From assembly GCF_042685645.1 (NCBI RefSeq), contig NZ_JBHUNX010000001.1, positions 1,674,001 through 1,738,000 of the forward strand: a DNA stretch of 64,000 nucleotides, given 5' to 3'. Both the position numbers and the translations under genes were made by a program. The notes beneath the pieces were generated by a model that did no database searches, was not told the DNA's origin, and worked only from the letters and a program-made list of their open reading frames with translations. Shown here in pieces: positions 8,686 to 15,828 of the stretch (its first letter is position 1; each line of letters begins with the position of its first letter). This stretch comes from Salininema proteolyticum. Its GTDB lineage: Bacteria > Actinomycetota > Actinomycetes > Mycobacteriales > Micromonosporaceae.

Positions 8686-9306
8686 TCAGCCGGCCTCCGA
8701 CTCCGGGCGCGGGTCTTTGGAGAGGAGCAGCTCCACCGCCTCTTTGGCGAAGTCCCCGCCCCGGTTGGCCAGCGACTTGTTCAGGACCGAGTCGCCCATC
8801 ATGAGGCAGTAGGCCGTGTAGGCCCGCGTCTCGGCCTCGCGCTCGGAGAATCCCTCGTCGAGGAAGATCCTCCGGAAGAACTCCATGCGGATGGCGTCGA
8901 CCTCGGTGAGGGCCTCGCACGCCACGGGGTCGTTTCGGGCCCAGTCGCGGATGGAGGCCTCGATCGCCTGCGGCCGGGCGGCCCTGGGGCGCCGTGGCCG
9001 CCGCAGCAGCTCGGACAGGCGCGAGCGAGCTCCCTCGGCCGTCAGGCGGCTGATGGTGTCCAGCGTCGTCCTCTTGCGCCAGGCCGACAGAATGGCGGTC
9101 AGCAGGTCGGCGCGCCTCTTGAAGTGCCAGTAGAAGCTTCCCTTGGTGACGCCGAGTCTGCGGCACAGCCGTTCCAGTTTGACGCCGCGCACGTTCTCCT
9201 CGACGAGGATGTCGTTGGCGGCCTCCACCCAGTCGCCCTCGGTCAGGCGGGAGGAGGGCGCGCCGTCGCTCGCGGCCGGGGTCGGTGGGGCGGGTTCGCT
9301 GGACAT
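8686..9306 (-). CDS. TetR/AcrR-family regulator
   Basis: 206 residues with an N-terminal helix-turn-helix (GVKLERLCRRLGVTKGSFYWHF, about residues 40-61) and an all-helical ligand-binding C-terminus. The first about 20 residues are Pro/Ser/Ala-rich and probably disordered. It is transcribed away from the FMN reductase at 9576, and the intergenic region carries a perfect 12-bp palindrome. I infer that it represses that gene and itself; the ligand is unknown. Confidence 0.88.
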   Translation of the reverse strand: MSSEPAPPTPAASDGAPSSRLTEGDWVEAANDILVEENVRGVKLERLCRRLGVTKGSFYWHFKRRADLLTAILSAWRKRTTLDTISRLTAEGARSRLSELLRRPRRPRAARPQAIEASIRDWARNDPVACEALTEVDAIRMEFFRRIFLDEGFSEREAETRAYTAYCLMMGDSVLNKSLANRGGDFAKEAVELLLSKDPRPESEAG

Positions 9307-9480
9307 GGACCACCTTCCTGGCTACGGGCGCCCGCTCGTCCGCCGGTGTGCCGCGGGCCGCTGCCGTGGTACTCACGGTACGGTCCGGTACCCGAAAAAC
9401 GCTCGCAGGTTCCCGATCGGTGTGACGGTCGTCAAACTCGGGCTCGGGCGGGAATGAACGGGCGCCTCCCGGAGTTAAAT

Positions 9481-9492
9481 TTGGTCGACCAA
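9481..9492. promoter_or_regulatory. palindromic operator candidate
   Basis: Perfect palindrome TTGGTCGACCAA flanked by AT-rich sequence, between the divergent TetR gene and FMN-reductase gene. Size and position suit a TetR dimer site. Confidence 0.55.
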
Positions 9493-9575
9493 GTAATTTT
9501 TCGGGGACGGCGATCAGACGCCCCCGAACCTGCGCCCGGGGCCGCCCCGGGCCGCGAAGAAAGGCAACCCTAACC

Positions 9576-10124
9576 ATGACCACTCCCGTCAAGGTGGCCG
9601 TCCTCGCCGGCTCCCTCCGCAAGGACTCCCACTCCACCTCGGTGCTGCGCGCCGCTCTGAACCGGTTCGCCGAGGACATCGACGCGACCTGGATCGACAA
9701 CCTGGACCGGCTGCCCGCCTTCAACGAGGACCACGAGGCCGAGCCGGGCGCCGAAGTCGCCAAGCTCCGCGAGGCCGTCGCCGGCGCCGACGCCGTCTTC
9801 GCCGCCACCCCCGAGTACAACGGCCTCCTCCCCGGCCACCTCAAGACCGCCCTGGACTGGGTCTCCCGCCCCTACGCCAACGGCGTCATCAAGGGCAAGC
9901 CGGCCGCCGGCTTCGGCGCCAGCCCCTCCCCGAACGGCGGCCTCTGGGCCGTGGAGTCGCTCCACCGCGCCTACACGGTGGCCGGAGCCGCCGTCGTCGG
10001 CGAGCCCACCCCGATCGCGGCCTCCCCGGAGGCCACCGACGAGGCCGGCGCCCTCGCCCGTGAAGAGGACGCCGCCAAGCTGGACGGGCTCCTGCGCGAC
10101 CTGGTCGCCGCCGCCCGCTCCTAG
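9576..10124 (+). CDS. NADPH-dependent FMN reductase (chromate/azo-reductase-like)
   Basis: Flavodoxin-fold reductase of 182 residues that uses NADPH and bound FMN to reduce quinones, azo dyes or metals. The FMN phosphate loop is AGSLRKDSHS (about residues 12-21). TPEYNGLLPGHLKTALDWVSRP (about 74-95) is the second flavin-contact signature. ATG start with AAAGGCAACC just upstream. Control by the divergent TetR protein is inferred. A T-tailed terminator closes the unit. Confidence 0.9.
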   Translation: MTTPVKVAVLAGSLRKDSHSTSVLRAALNRFAEDIDATWIDNLDRLPAFNEDHEAEPGAEVAKLREAVAGADAVFAATPEYNGLLPGHLKTALDWVSRPYANGVIKGKPAAGFGASPSPNGGLWAVESLHRAYTVAGAAVVGEPTPIAASPEATDEAGALAREEDAAKLDGLLRDLVAAARS

Positions 10125-10131
10125 ACGCGCC

Positions 10132-10180
10132 GAGCCGGCGGGGCGCTCCGGACTCGGAGCGCCCCGCCGGCTCCTTTTCG
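10132..10180 (+). terminator. intrinsic terminator after FMN reductase
   Basis: Perfect 19-bp stem (10132-10150 with 10155-10173), GACT loop, followed by CTTTTCG: one of the few textbook T-tailed terminators in the window. Confidence 0.9.
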
Positions 10181-10283
10181 TGAGAACCGCGAAACCCGGC
10201 CGGGCCGGCGGCGTCCGACAGCCCGCGCCCCCGCCCGCCGAGTTAAGGTTGTGGCACCGCCCGACCTGACAAAGGAGAATACA

Positions 10284-10769
10284 GTGGACGTCCTGAGGAC
10301 CGAGCTCCCCGGCATCGGCGTGCGCTTCGAGATGGAGACCAAGCGCGGTGTCCGCCTGAGCATCGTCGCCCACCGCGAAGGCCGACGCGACTTCGTCGTC
10401 TACGATCCCGACGACCCCGACTCCACTCTGGAGTGCATCGTCCTCGACTCCGACGAGGCCTCCTCCATAGGGGAGCTTCTCGGCGGGGCCCGCATCATAG
10501 AGAAGATCAACAGCCTCCACAAGGAGATCGACAACCTCGTCTCCCGCAAACTCACCGTCGATGCCGCCAGCCCCTACGCGGGCAGGACGCTCGGCGACAC
10601 CAAGGCCCGCACACGCACGGGAGCCAGCGTCGTGGCGATCATCCACGGCGACCAGGTCACCACTCAGCCGACCCCGGCCACCTCCTTGAACGTCGGCGAC
10701 AAGCTCGTGACCATCGGCACCAGCGAGTCCGTCGACGCCGTCGACCGGATTCTCCGCGGGGAGATTTAA
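10284..10769 (+). CDS. khtT: KhtT-like regulatory subunit of a cation:proton antiporter (RCK_C domain)
   Basis: 161-residue cytosolic protein. The N-terminal about 70 residues form a small alpha/beta domain; an RCK_C/TrkA-C domain follows from about residue 85 (GRTLGDTKARTRTGASVVAI, LNVGDKLVTIGT). In Bacillus, KhtT gates the antiporter KhtU, and RCK_C domains of this group bind c-di-AMP; whether that holds here is inference. GTG at 10284 has a strong AAAGGAG at 10271-10277. The transporter gene follows after 72 nt. Confidence 0.85.
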   Translation: MDVLRTELPGIGVRFEMETKRGVRLSIVAHREGRRDFVVYDPDDPDSTLECIVLDSDEASSIGELLGGARIIEKINSLHKEIDNLVSRKLTVDAASPYAGRTLGDTKARTRTGASVVAIIHGDQVTTQPTPATSLNVGDKLVTIGTSESVDAVDRILRGEI

Positions 10770-10830
10770 TCCCCGCGACCGAGGTCCGTAACCGGCACAG
10801 GCCATAATGGCCGCCCCGAAGGAGACAGGA

Positions 10831-10845
10831 ATGGGACGCCTATGA
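10831..10845 (+). other. four-codon mini-ORF coupled to khtU start
   Basis: AAGGAG (10819-10824) is placed 6 nt before ATG 10831. Codons ATG GGA CGC CTA TGA end in TGA overlapping the khtU ATG (10842). For khtU itself the same Shine-Dalgarno would be 17 nt away, too far for efficient direct initiation. Translational coupling is inferred. Confidence 0.4.
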
Positions 10846-12047
10846 GCCATCTCGTGCAACTGCTGCTGGAACTGGGAGGCATCATCCTCGCCCTCGGCGT
10901 CATCGGAGCTGTGGCCGGGCGCATCGGGATCTCCGCCATACCCCTCTACCTCCTCGCCGGGCTCGCCTTCGGCGACGGCGGCGTCTACAGCCTCAGCGCC
11001 TCGCGCGACTTCATCACCACCGGCGCCGAGATCGGCGTCATCCTCCTCCTCTTCGTCCTCGGACTGGAGTACTCGCCCAAAGAGCTCATCGGCACCATGA
11101 GGACCGGATGGCGTTCGGCGCTGTTCGACCTGGTCGCCAACGCCTCCCCCGGCGTCGTCGTGGCCTTCCTCCTCGGCTGGGGGCCGCTGGGCGCCATGGT
11201 GCTCGGCGGCGTCACCTACGTCTCCAGCTCCGGCATCATCGCCAAGATGCTCACCGACCTCAACTGGCTGGGCAACCGGGAGACCCCCACCGTGCTCGGC
11301 ATCCTCGTCGCCGAAGACCTCCTCATGGCCCTGTACCTGCCCATCCTGACCACGGCGCTCGCCGGGCTCGCGTTCAGCCAGGCCGCCTGGGGGCTGGGGT
11401 TCGCCGCGCTGGCCATCGCCGGGGCCTTCTTCGTCGCCTCGCGCTGCGGCGAGTTCCTCAGCCGGGCGCTGTCCTCCCCCTCCGACGAGGTCCTCCTCCT
11501 GAAGCTGCTGGGCACGATCCTGGTCGTCGCCGGGCTGGCCGAGCAGATCCACGTCTCCACCGCGGTCGGGGCCTTCTTTGTCGGTATGGCGCTGTCCGGA
11601 GAGGTCTCGCAGACGGCGGAGAAGGTCATCGAGCCGCTCAAGTACCTCTTCGGAGCCGTCTTCTTCGTGAACTTCGGGCTCCAGACCAATCCGGAGAACC
11701 TCCCGCCGTTCCTGCCGGTCGCCCTGGCCCTGGCGGTCGTCTCGATGGCCACCAAGTTCGGCACCGGGTGGTGGGCCGCCCGCGAGGCCGGAGGGCAGTT
11801 CAGCGCGAAGCTCCGCGCCGGGCTGATCCTGCTGCCCCGCGGCGAGTTCAGCATCGTCATCGCCGGCCTGGCCGTCTCGGCCGGGCTCCAGGACGGACTG
11901 GCAAGCCTCGCGGCCTGTTACGTCCTCATCATGGCCGCGACCGGGCCGCTCCTGGTCCGCGCGGCCGATCCCATCATCAAGCGCCGCGTGCGCAAGCTCA
12001 AGGCCGCGCGGCTGGCCGCCCGTCGGACCGCCGCGGCGGCCGACTGA
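10842..12047 (+). CDS. khtU: KefB/KhtU-type monovalent cation:proton antiporter (CPA2)
   Basis: 401-residue integral membrane protein with about 12-13 hydrophobic segments and the CPA2 fold signatures LLLFVLGLEYSP (about residue 72) and VAEDLLMALYLPIL (about 157). The domain ends at the membrane part; no NAD-binding RCK_N domain is fused, which fits a separate KhtT subunit. It probably exchanges K+ (or other cations) for protons. A four-codon ORF with an optimal Shine-Dalgarno ends in an ATGA overlap at its start (see findings). Confidence 0.88.
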   Translation: MSHLVQLLLELGGIILALGVIGAVAGRIGISAIPLYLLAGLAFGDGGVYSLSASRDFITTGAEIGVILLLFVLGLEYSPKELIGTMRTGWRSALFDLVANASPGVVVAFLLGWGPLGAMVLGGVTYVSSSGIIAKMLTDLNWLGNRETPTVLGILVAEDLLMALYLPILTTALAGLAFSQAAWGLGFAALAIAGAFFVASRCGEFLSRALSSPSDEVLLLKLLGTILVVAGLAEQIHVSTAVGAFFVGMALSGEVSQTAEKVIEPLKYLFGAVFFVNFGLQTNPENLPPFLPVALALAVVSMATKFGTGWWAAREAGGQFSAKLRAGLILLPRGEFSIVIAGLAVSAGLQDGLASLAACYVLIMAATGPLLVRAADPIIKRRVRKLKAARLAARRTAAAAD

Positions 12048-12068
12048 CCAGACTGGTAGAACAAGATC

Positions 12069-13388
12069 ATGACGAACCTTTCCGAACCCGGCTTCGAGAG
12101 CGAAGTCGTCACCATCGCGCGGGACCTCATCCGCATCAACTCGACCAACACCGGCGACGACGCCACGTCCGCCGGCGAGCGCGCCGCCGCCGAGTACGTG
12201 GCCGAGCTGCTCTCCGAGGTCGGCCTGGAGCCGGAGATCCTGGAGTCCCAGCCCGGCCGCGCGAGCGTCCACGCCCGCTTCGAGGGATCCGACTCCTCCC
12301 GCCCCGCGCTGCTGCTGCACGGGCACCTCGACGTAGTGCCCGCCCAGGCCGACGAGTGGAGCGTCGACCCCTTCGCCGGGGAGATCAAGGACGGCTATCT
12401 CTGGGGCCGCGGCGCGGTCGACATGAAGGACTTCGACGCGATGGTGCTGGCGCTGGTGCGCCACTGGAAGCGCAACGGCATCGTCCCGCCCCGCGACCTC
12501 GTGCTGGTGTTCACCGCCGACGAGGAGGCCGGCGGCAAGAAGGGCGCCTGGTTCCTCGCCGAGAAGCACCCCGAGATCTTCGAGGGCGTGACCGACGCCA
12601 TCGGCGAGGTCGGCGGCTTCTCCATCGGGCTCGGCGGAGACCTGCGCGCCTACACCGTGCAGACGGCCGAGAAGGGCCTGGACTGGATGCGCCTGCGCGC
12701 CACCGGCCGCCCCGGCCACGGGTCCATGGTCGCCGACGACAACGCCGTCGTGCGACTGGCCAAGGCCGTCTCCAACATCGGCGACCACCGTTTCCCGGTG
12801 GAGATCACGCCCGCGGTGCGGGACTTCTTCGACGCCGTGTCCGAGCACCTCGACGTGCGGCTGGACCCGGACCGGCCCGAGGAGGCCCTGGCCAAGCTCG
12901 GACCCATGGCGCGCCTGGTCGGCGCGACGCTGCGCAATACGGCCAACCCGACGATGCTGGACGCCGGCTACAAGACCAATGTCATTCCCTCCTCCGCCGA
13001 GGCCGTCGTCGACTGCCGCTCACTGCCGGGGCGCAGCGAGGAGCTCGAGGCGAAGATCCGCGAGCTGATCGGGCCCGGGGTGGAGATCGAGTACGAGATG
13101 CGCGAGCCGGGGGTGGAGACGACCTTCGACGGGCCGATCGTCGACGCGATGGCCGAGTCGATCCGCCATCTCGACCCGGGTGCGATCACCGTGCCCTACA
13201 TGCTCTCCGGCGGCACCGACGGCAAGGCTTTCAACTCGCTGGGCATCCGCTGCTTCGGATTCGCCCCCCTCAAGCTTCCGGCCGACCTGGACTTCACCGG
13301 CCTGTTCCACGGCATCGACGAGCGTGTCCCCGTCGAGGGGCTCCAGTTCGGCGTGAAGGTCATGGACCGCTTCCTGAAGCAGGTCTAG
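12069..13388 (+). CDS. M20-family metallopeptidase/deacylase
   Basis: 439-residue two-zinc hydrolase of the ArgE/DapE/CPG2 group. Metal and catalytic motifs are visible: LLLHGHLDVVPA (about residues 79-90), WGRGAVDMKD (about 112-121), DEEAGG (about 157) and a dimerisation lid with RPGHGS. The substrate is probably an N-acyl amino acid or small peptide, but sequence does not decide. It begins 21 nt after khtU and may share its transcript. Confidence 0.9.
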   Translation: MTNLSEPGFESEVVTIARDLIRINSTNTGDDATSAGERAAAEYVAELLSEVGLEPEILESQPGRASVHARFEGSDSSRPALLLHGHLDVVPAQADEWSVDPFAGEIKDGYLWGRGAVDMKDFDAMVLALVRHWKRNGIVPPRDLVLVFTADEEAGGKKGAWFLAEKHPEIFEGVTDAIGEVGGFSIGLGGDLRAYTVQTAEKGLDWMRLRATGRPGHGSMVADDNAVVRLAKAVSNIGDHRFPVEITPAVRDFFDAVSEHLDVRLDPDRPEEALAKLGPMARLVGATLRNTANPTMLDAGYKTNVIPSSAEAVVDCRSLPGRSEELEAKIRELIGPGVEIEYEMREPGVETTFDGPIVDAMAESIRHLDPGAITVPYMLSGGTDGKAFNSLGIRCFGFAPLKLPADLDFTGLFHGIDERVPVEGLQFGVKVMDRFLKQV

Positions 13389-13395
13389 GGGCTGA

Positions 13396-13429
13396 CGAGG
13401 GGGCGGGTCGACGGCGGCCCGCCCCCTCG
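13396..13429. terminator. bidirectional terminator
   Basis: 12-bp perfect GC stem (13396-13407 with 13418-13429) between the convergent M20 peptidase and nucleotidyltransferase genes. Confidence 0.75.
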
Positions 13430-13458
13430 GATCGTCGTCGGCTTTGCGGCGGAGGAAG

Positions 13459-14229
13459 TCAGAGTCGTTCGGCGTCCCGAACCACGTCCAGAATGAGGCG
13501 GCAGGCGGCTTTCCCGTCCGCGACGGTGAAGGACTGCGGCTCGTCCTCGCCGTGCCTCCAGGCCTTCTCCAGTACCGCCTCGTGCTGGGGGAATTTCTGC
13601 AGCGCATAGCGGAGCGCCTGCTGCTTGGACAGGAAGTCGCGGTGGCGCAGGGTGTAGTAGAGCCGCTGCGACCCCGAGGCGTAGTGGTAGGCGGTGACGG
13701 CGGGCAGCGGGTCCGAGTCCGCCCGGCCCTCCAGCTTCGCGAGGCCTTCCACGGCCAGCCGCTTCCAGTAGCCGTCGAGGTTTTCCCTGAGCCACCGGTC
13801 CCAGCCTTCGGGGAACTCCGTCAACCCGTACTCGCCGGGCGCGCGGCCTGAGACGACGACGGCCTTCGCGGCCAGTTCCGCCCACAGAGCCAGCGGGACG
13901 TCTTCGCCGTCGACGGTCTCCACCTCGTTTCCGGATACCGCGACGGCGGTACCGCTCCGCGGGCGGACGAGCTGGGCGGGGGAGAGGTAGAATCCCTCGA
14001 AGCGGACGTCCTCGGGGATCTGCGAATGGATCTCGCCCAGGGCGGACAGGTCCTCCGCGTCGGGCTCGCGCGCGGCCACGGCGACGAAGTCTATGTCGGA
14101 GTGCCCTTCGCGCCAGCCCGCGAGGGCGACCGAACCGGTCATATAGAGCGATTCGACCAGGTCGGGCGCGTGCTCGTCCACGAGGGACTCGTATTCGTCG
14201 ACGATCTGGCGCACTCGGTCGGGAATCAT
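13459..14229 (-). CDS. nucleotidyltransferase-domain protein, aminoglycoside adenylyltransferase-like
   Basis: 256 residues. The N-terminal nucleotidyltransferase fold shows LYMTGSVALAGWREGHSDIDFVAV (about residues 28-51), i.e. the GS and DxD catalytic elements. A helical C-terminal half resembles the DUF4111 domain of AadA-type enzymes. Proteins like this often lie in actinobacterial chromosomes without a known substrate, so antibiotic modification is possible but unproven. Divergent from the GNAT gene with 49 nt between starts. Confidence 0.8.
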   Translation of the reverse strand: MIPDRVRQIVDEYESLVDEHAPDLVESLYMTGSVALAGWREGHSDIDFVAVAAREPDAEDLSALGEIHSQIPEDVRFEGFYLSPAQLVRPRSGTAVAVSGNEVETVDGEDVPLALWAELAAKAVVVSGRAPGEYGLTEFPEGWDRWLRENLDGYWKRLAVEGLAKLEGRADSDPLPAVTAYHYASGSQRLYYTLRHRDFLSKQQALRYALQKFPQHEAVLEKAWRHGEDEPQSFTVADGKAACRLILDVVRDAERL

Positions 14230-14278
14230 GCGGGCATCCTATCGGACACCGCGTCGCAGATCAAACACAGAGAGGCCT

Positions 14279-14827
14279 ATGCTCGCTCCAATGGACAGAA
14301 CACGCCTGGTCGCCGTCGGCGACGCGCCGGAGCTGGCCCGCCTCGCCTCTCAGAACAGGGACTTCCTCGCTCCCTGGGAGCCCGAGCGGTCCGGTGACTA
14401 CTTCACCGTGCGGCGCCAGCACCGCCTCATCGAGTCCGCCCTGGAACTGGCCGAGGCGGGCACGATGCTGCCGCACGTGATCCTCGATTCCGACGGCGGC
14501 ATCGCCGGCCGGATAACCCTCAGCGGCATCACCCGCGGAGCGTTCTACTCCTGCAACGCCGGTTACTGGGTCAGCGCCGACGCCAACGGGAAGGGCCTGG
14601 CCACCGAAGCCGTGGCGGAGATGAGGGAGATCGCCTTCGACGACCTTGGCCTCCACCGGGTCCAGGCCGAGACCCTGCCGCACAACGTCGCGTCGCAGAG
14701 GGTACTGGCCAAGACGGGCTTCCAGCGGATCGGCTTCGCCCCAGAGTTCCTTCGCATTGCCGGGCGGTGGCAGGACCACGTGATCTACCAGGTAGTCAAT
14801 GAGGACTGGCGCGAGCCGGGACCCTGA
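14279..14827 (+). CDS. GNAT N-acetyltransferase, RimJ/RimL-like
   Basis: 182-residue acetyl-CoA-dependent acyltransferase. The GNAT fold is recognised by GYWVSADANGKGLATEAV (motif A, about residue 96) and LPHNVASQRVLAKTGFQRIG (motif B, about residue 135). RimJ/RimL members acetylate N-termini of ribosomal proteins, but many relatives act on small molecules. ATG at 14279 has AGAGAGG just upstream; an earlier in-frame ATG at 14228 would overlap the divergent gene. Confidence 0.87.
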   Translation: MLAPMDRTRLVAVGDAPELARLASQNRDFLAPWEPERSGDYFTVRRQHRLIESALELAEAGTMLPHVILDSDGGIAGRITLSGITRGAFYSCNAGYWVSADANGKGLATEAVAEMREIAFDDLGLHRVQAETLPHNVASQRVLAKTGFQRIGFAPEFLRIAGRWQDHVIYQVVNEDWREPGP

Positions 14828-14833
14828 GGCGGG

Positions 14834-15421
14834 TCAACGGCGTTCGTGAAGATAGTTTCGCAGCGCAATGAGGAAATGACTACCGAGAGATTTGCGTCCG
14901 GGTTCCTCAACGGGCTTTTCTTCCTCGTCCGCCATCTCATCGCCCCTGGCCTCGTATGAGTAGGCCTTGGAGATCCAGAAGCGGTAGGTCTGGTTCTTGA
15001 GTAGAATTCCCATGAGCACCAAGGCGAACACTACGAAGAAGGGCACAGCCGAACGCGGATCGAGGTCGGGCGCCTCGTTCCAGAGATTGAATGTGGACAC
15101 GGCGAAGAAGGAAGAGCCTGCAACGAATAGAAATTCGCCGACGGTCTGCATGTGAATGGCGTGGCGTTCCGCTCGGTAAGCCAGACGATAAGCGGTTCGA
15201 CGGTCCAAGATGATCGACGGTTCATCGGGATCGGGCCATCGCATCTGGAGGCCGGTGAAGAACGTCTTGTACTTTATTCTCTCCCGATCGACGGTGTCCT
15301 CCGATCCGATCGGGTATCGACCGCGTTGAGCGGTATACCGGCGGAAGTTCTGGATGAACAGAATTGTGAATGCCGCCATGGTGGAGAGGCTGATCGCGGT
15401 GAGGGTGAGAATCGCCGTCAT
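14834..15421 (-). CDS. unknown membrane protein, three predicted TM segments
   Basis: 195 residues, not recognised. Predicted membrane segments are at about 4-24, 95-111 and 125-144, with a charged, probably cytosolic stretch between the first two and a Glu-rich C-terminal tail. Its ATG overlaps the stop of the upstream 89-residue membrane protein in an ATGA, so the two are translationally coupled and may form one complex. GC is lower than in the flanking genes. Confidence 0.6.
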   Translation of the reverse strand: MTAILTLTAISLSTMAAFTILFIQNFRRYTAQRGRYPIGSEDTVDRERIKYKTFFTGLQMRWPDPDEPSIILDRRTAYRLAYRAERHAIHMQTVGEFLFVAGSSFFAVSTFNLWNEAPDLDPRSAVPFFVVFALVLMGILLKNQTYRFWISKAYSYEARGDEMADEEEKPVEEPGRKSLGSHFLIALRNYLHERR

Positions 15422-15687
15422 CCGGTGATCCTCCTGTGGCGTTCGGGAACGGAGATCGGAGTCAGGATGCCGTGCATCGTAAGATACGCACCGACTAGGA
15501 CAATCGCGAGTTCGGCCGCGTGTTTCGCAAGCTCGGAGTTTCCAGTGCGGATCCAGGCGTACACCGCCCAGGCAGAGAAGATGAGAACGGCCAGCGCGGC
15601 GATTCCACTGAATACGGTCTTCAGTAGGTGGGATATGGGATTTCGGAATTTCTCAGGCGTTGGAGCGCCGTTTCTCTTTCGCTTCAT
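15418..15687 (-). CDS. small unknown membrane protein
   Basis: 89 residues beginning MKRKRNGAPTPEKFRN (basic), then two hydrophobic segments (about 23-40 and 50-67). No family recognised. The frame is open further upstream to 15810, but that part overlaps the terminator of the nuclease gene. The ATG at 15687 gives a normal basic N-terminus, though its ribosome binding site is poor. Confidence 0.5.
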   Translation of the reverse strand: MKRKRNGAPTPEKFRNPISHLLKTVFSGIAALAVLIFSAWAVYAWIRTGNSELAKHAAELAIVLVGAYLTMHGILTPISVPERHRRITG

Positions 15688-15779
15688 AGCGGTGATGGTA
15701 GGAGAGGCCACCGACACAGCTGAATCGCGCGGCAAAGTTCCAGTGGAGCTGTCCGGAGGTCTCTCCGGAACGCGAAAAC

Positions 15780-15812
15780 GGGTGCGGCCCCGTGACGGAC
15801 GGGGCCGCACCC
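15780..15812 (-). terminator. intrinsic terminator of the nuclease gene
   Basis: 14-bp perfect stem (15780-15793 with 15799-15812), loop GACGG. On the minus strand it is followed directly by CGTTTTCGCG, so it terminates the gene ending at 15829. Confidence 0.85.
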
Positions 15813-15828
15813 GGCGGATTCTACGAGG

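Noticed and set aside
9570..12848. Very long open frames antisense to the FMN reductase-KhtTU-M20 region (and a similar one at 25297-28338)
   Set aside because: High-GC antisense shadow: low-complexity Gly/Arg/Asp composition, while the plus strand carries clear families.
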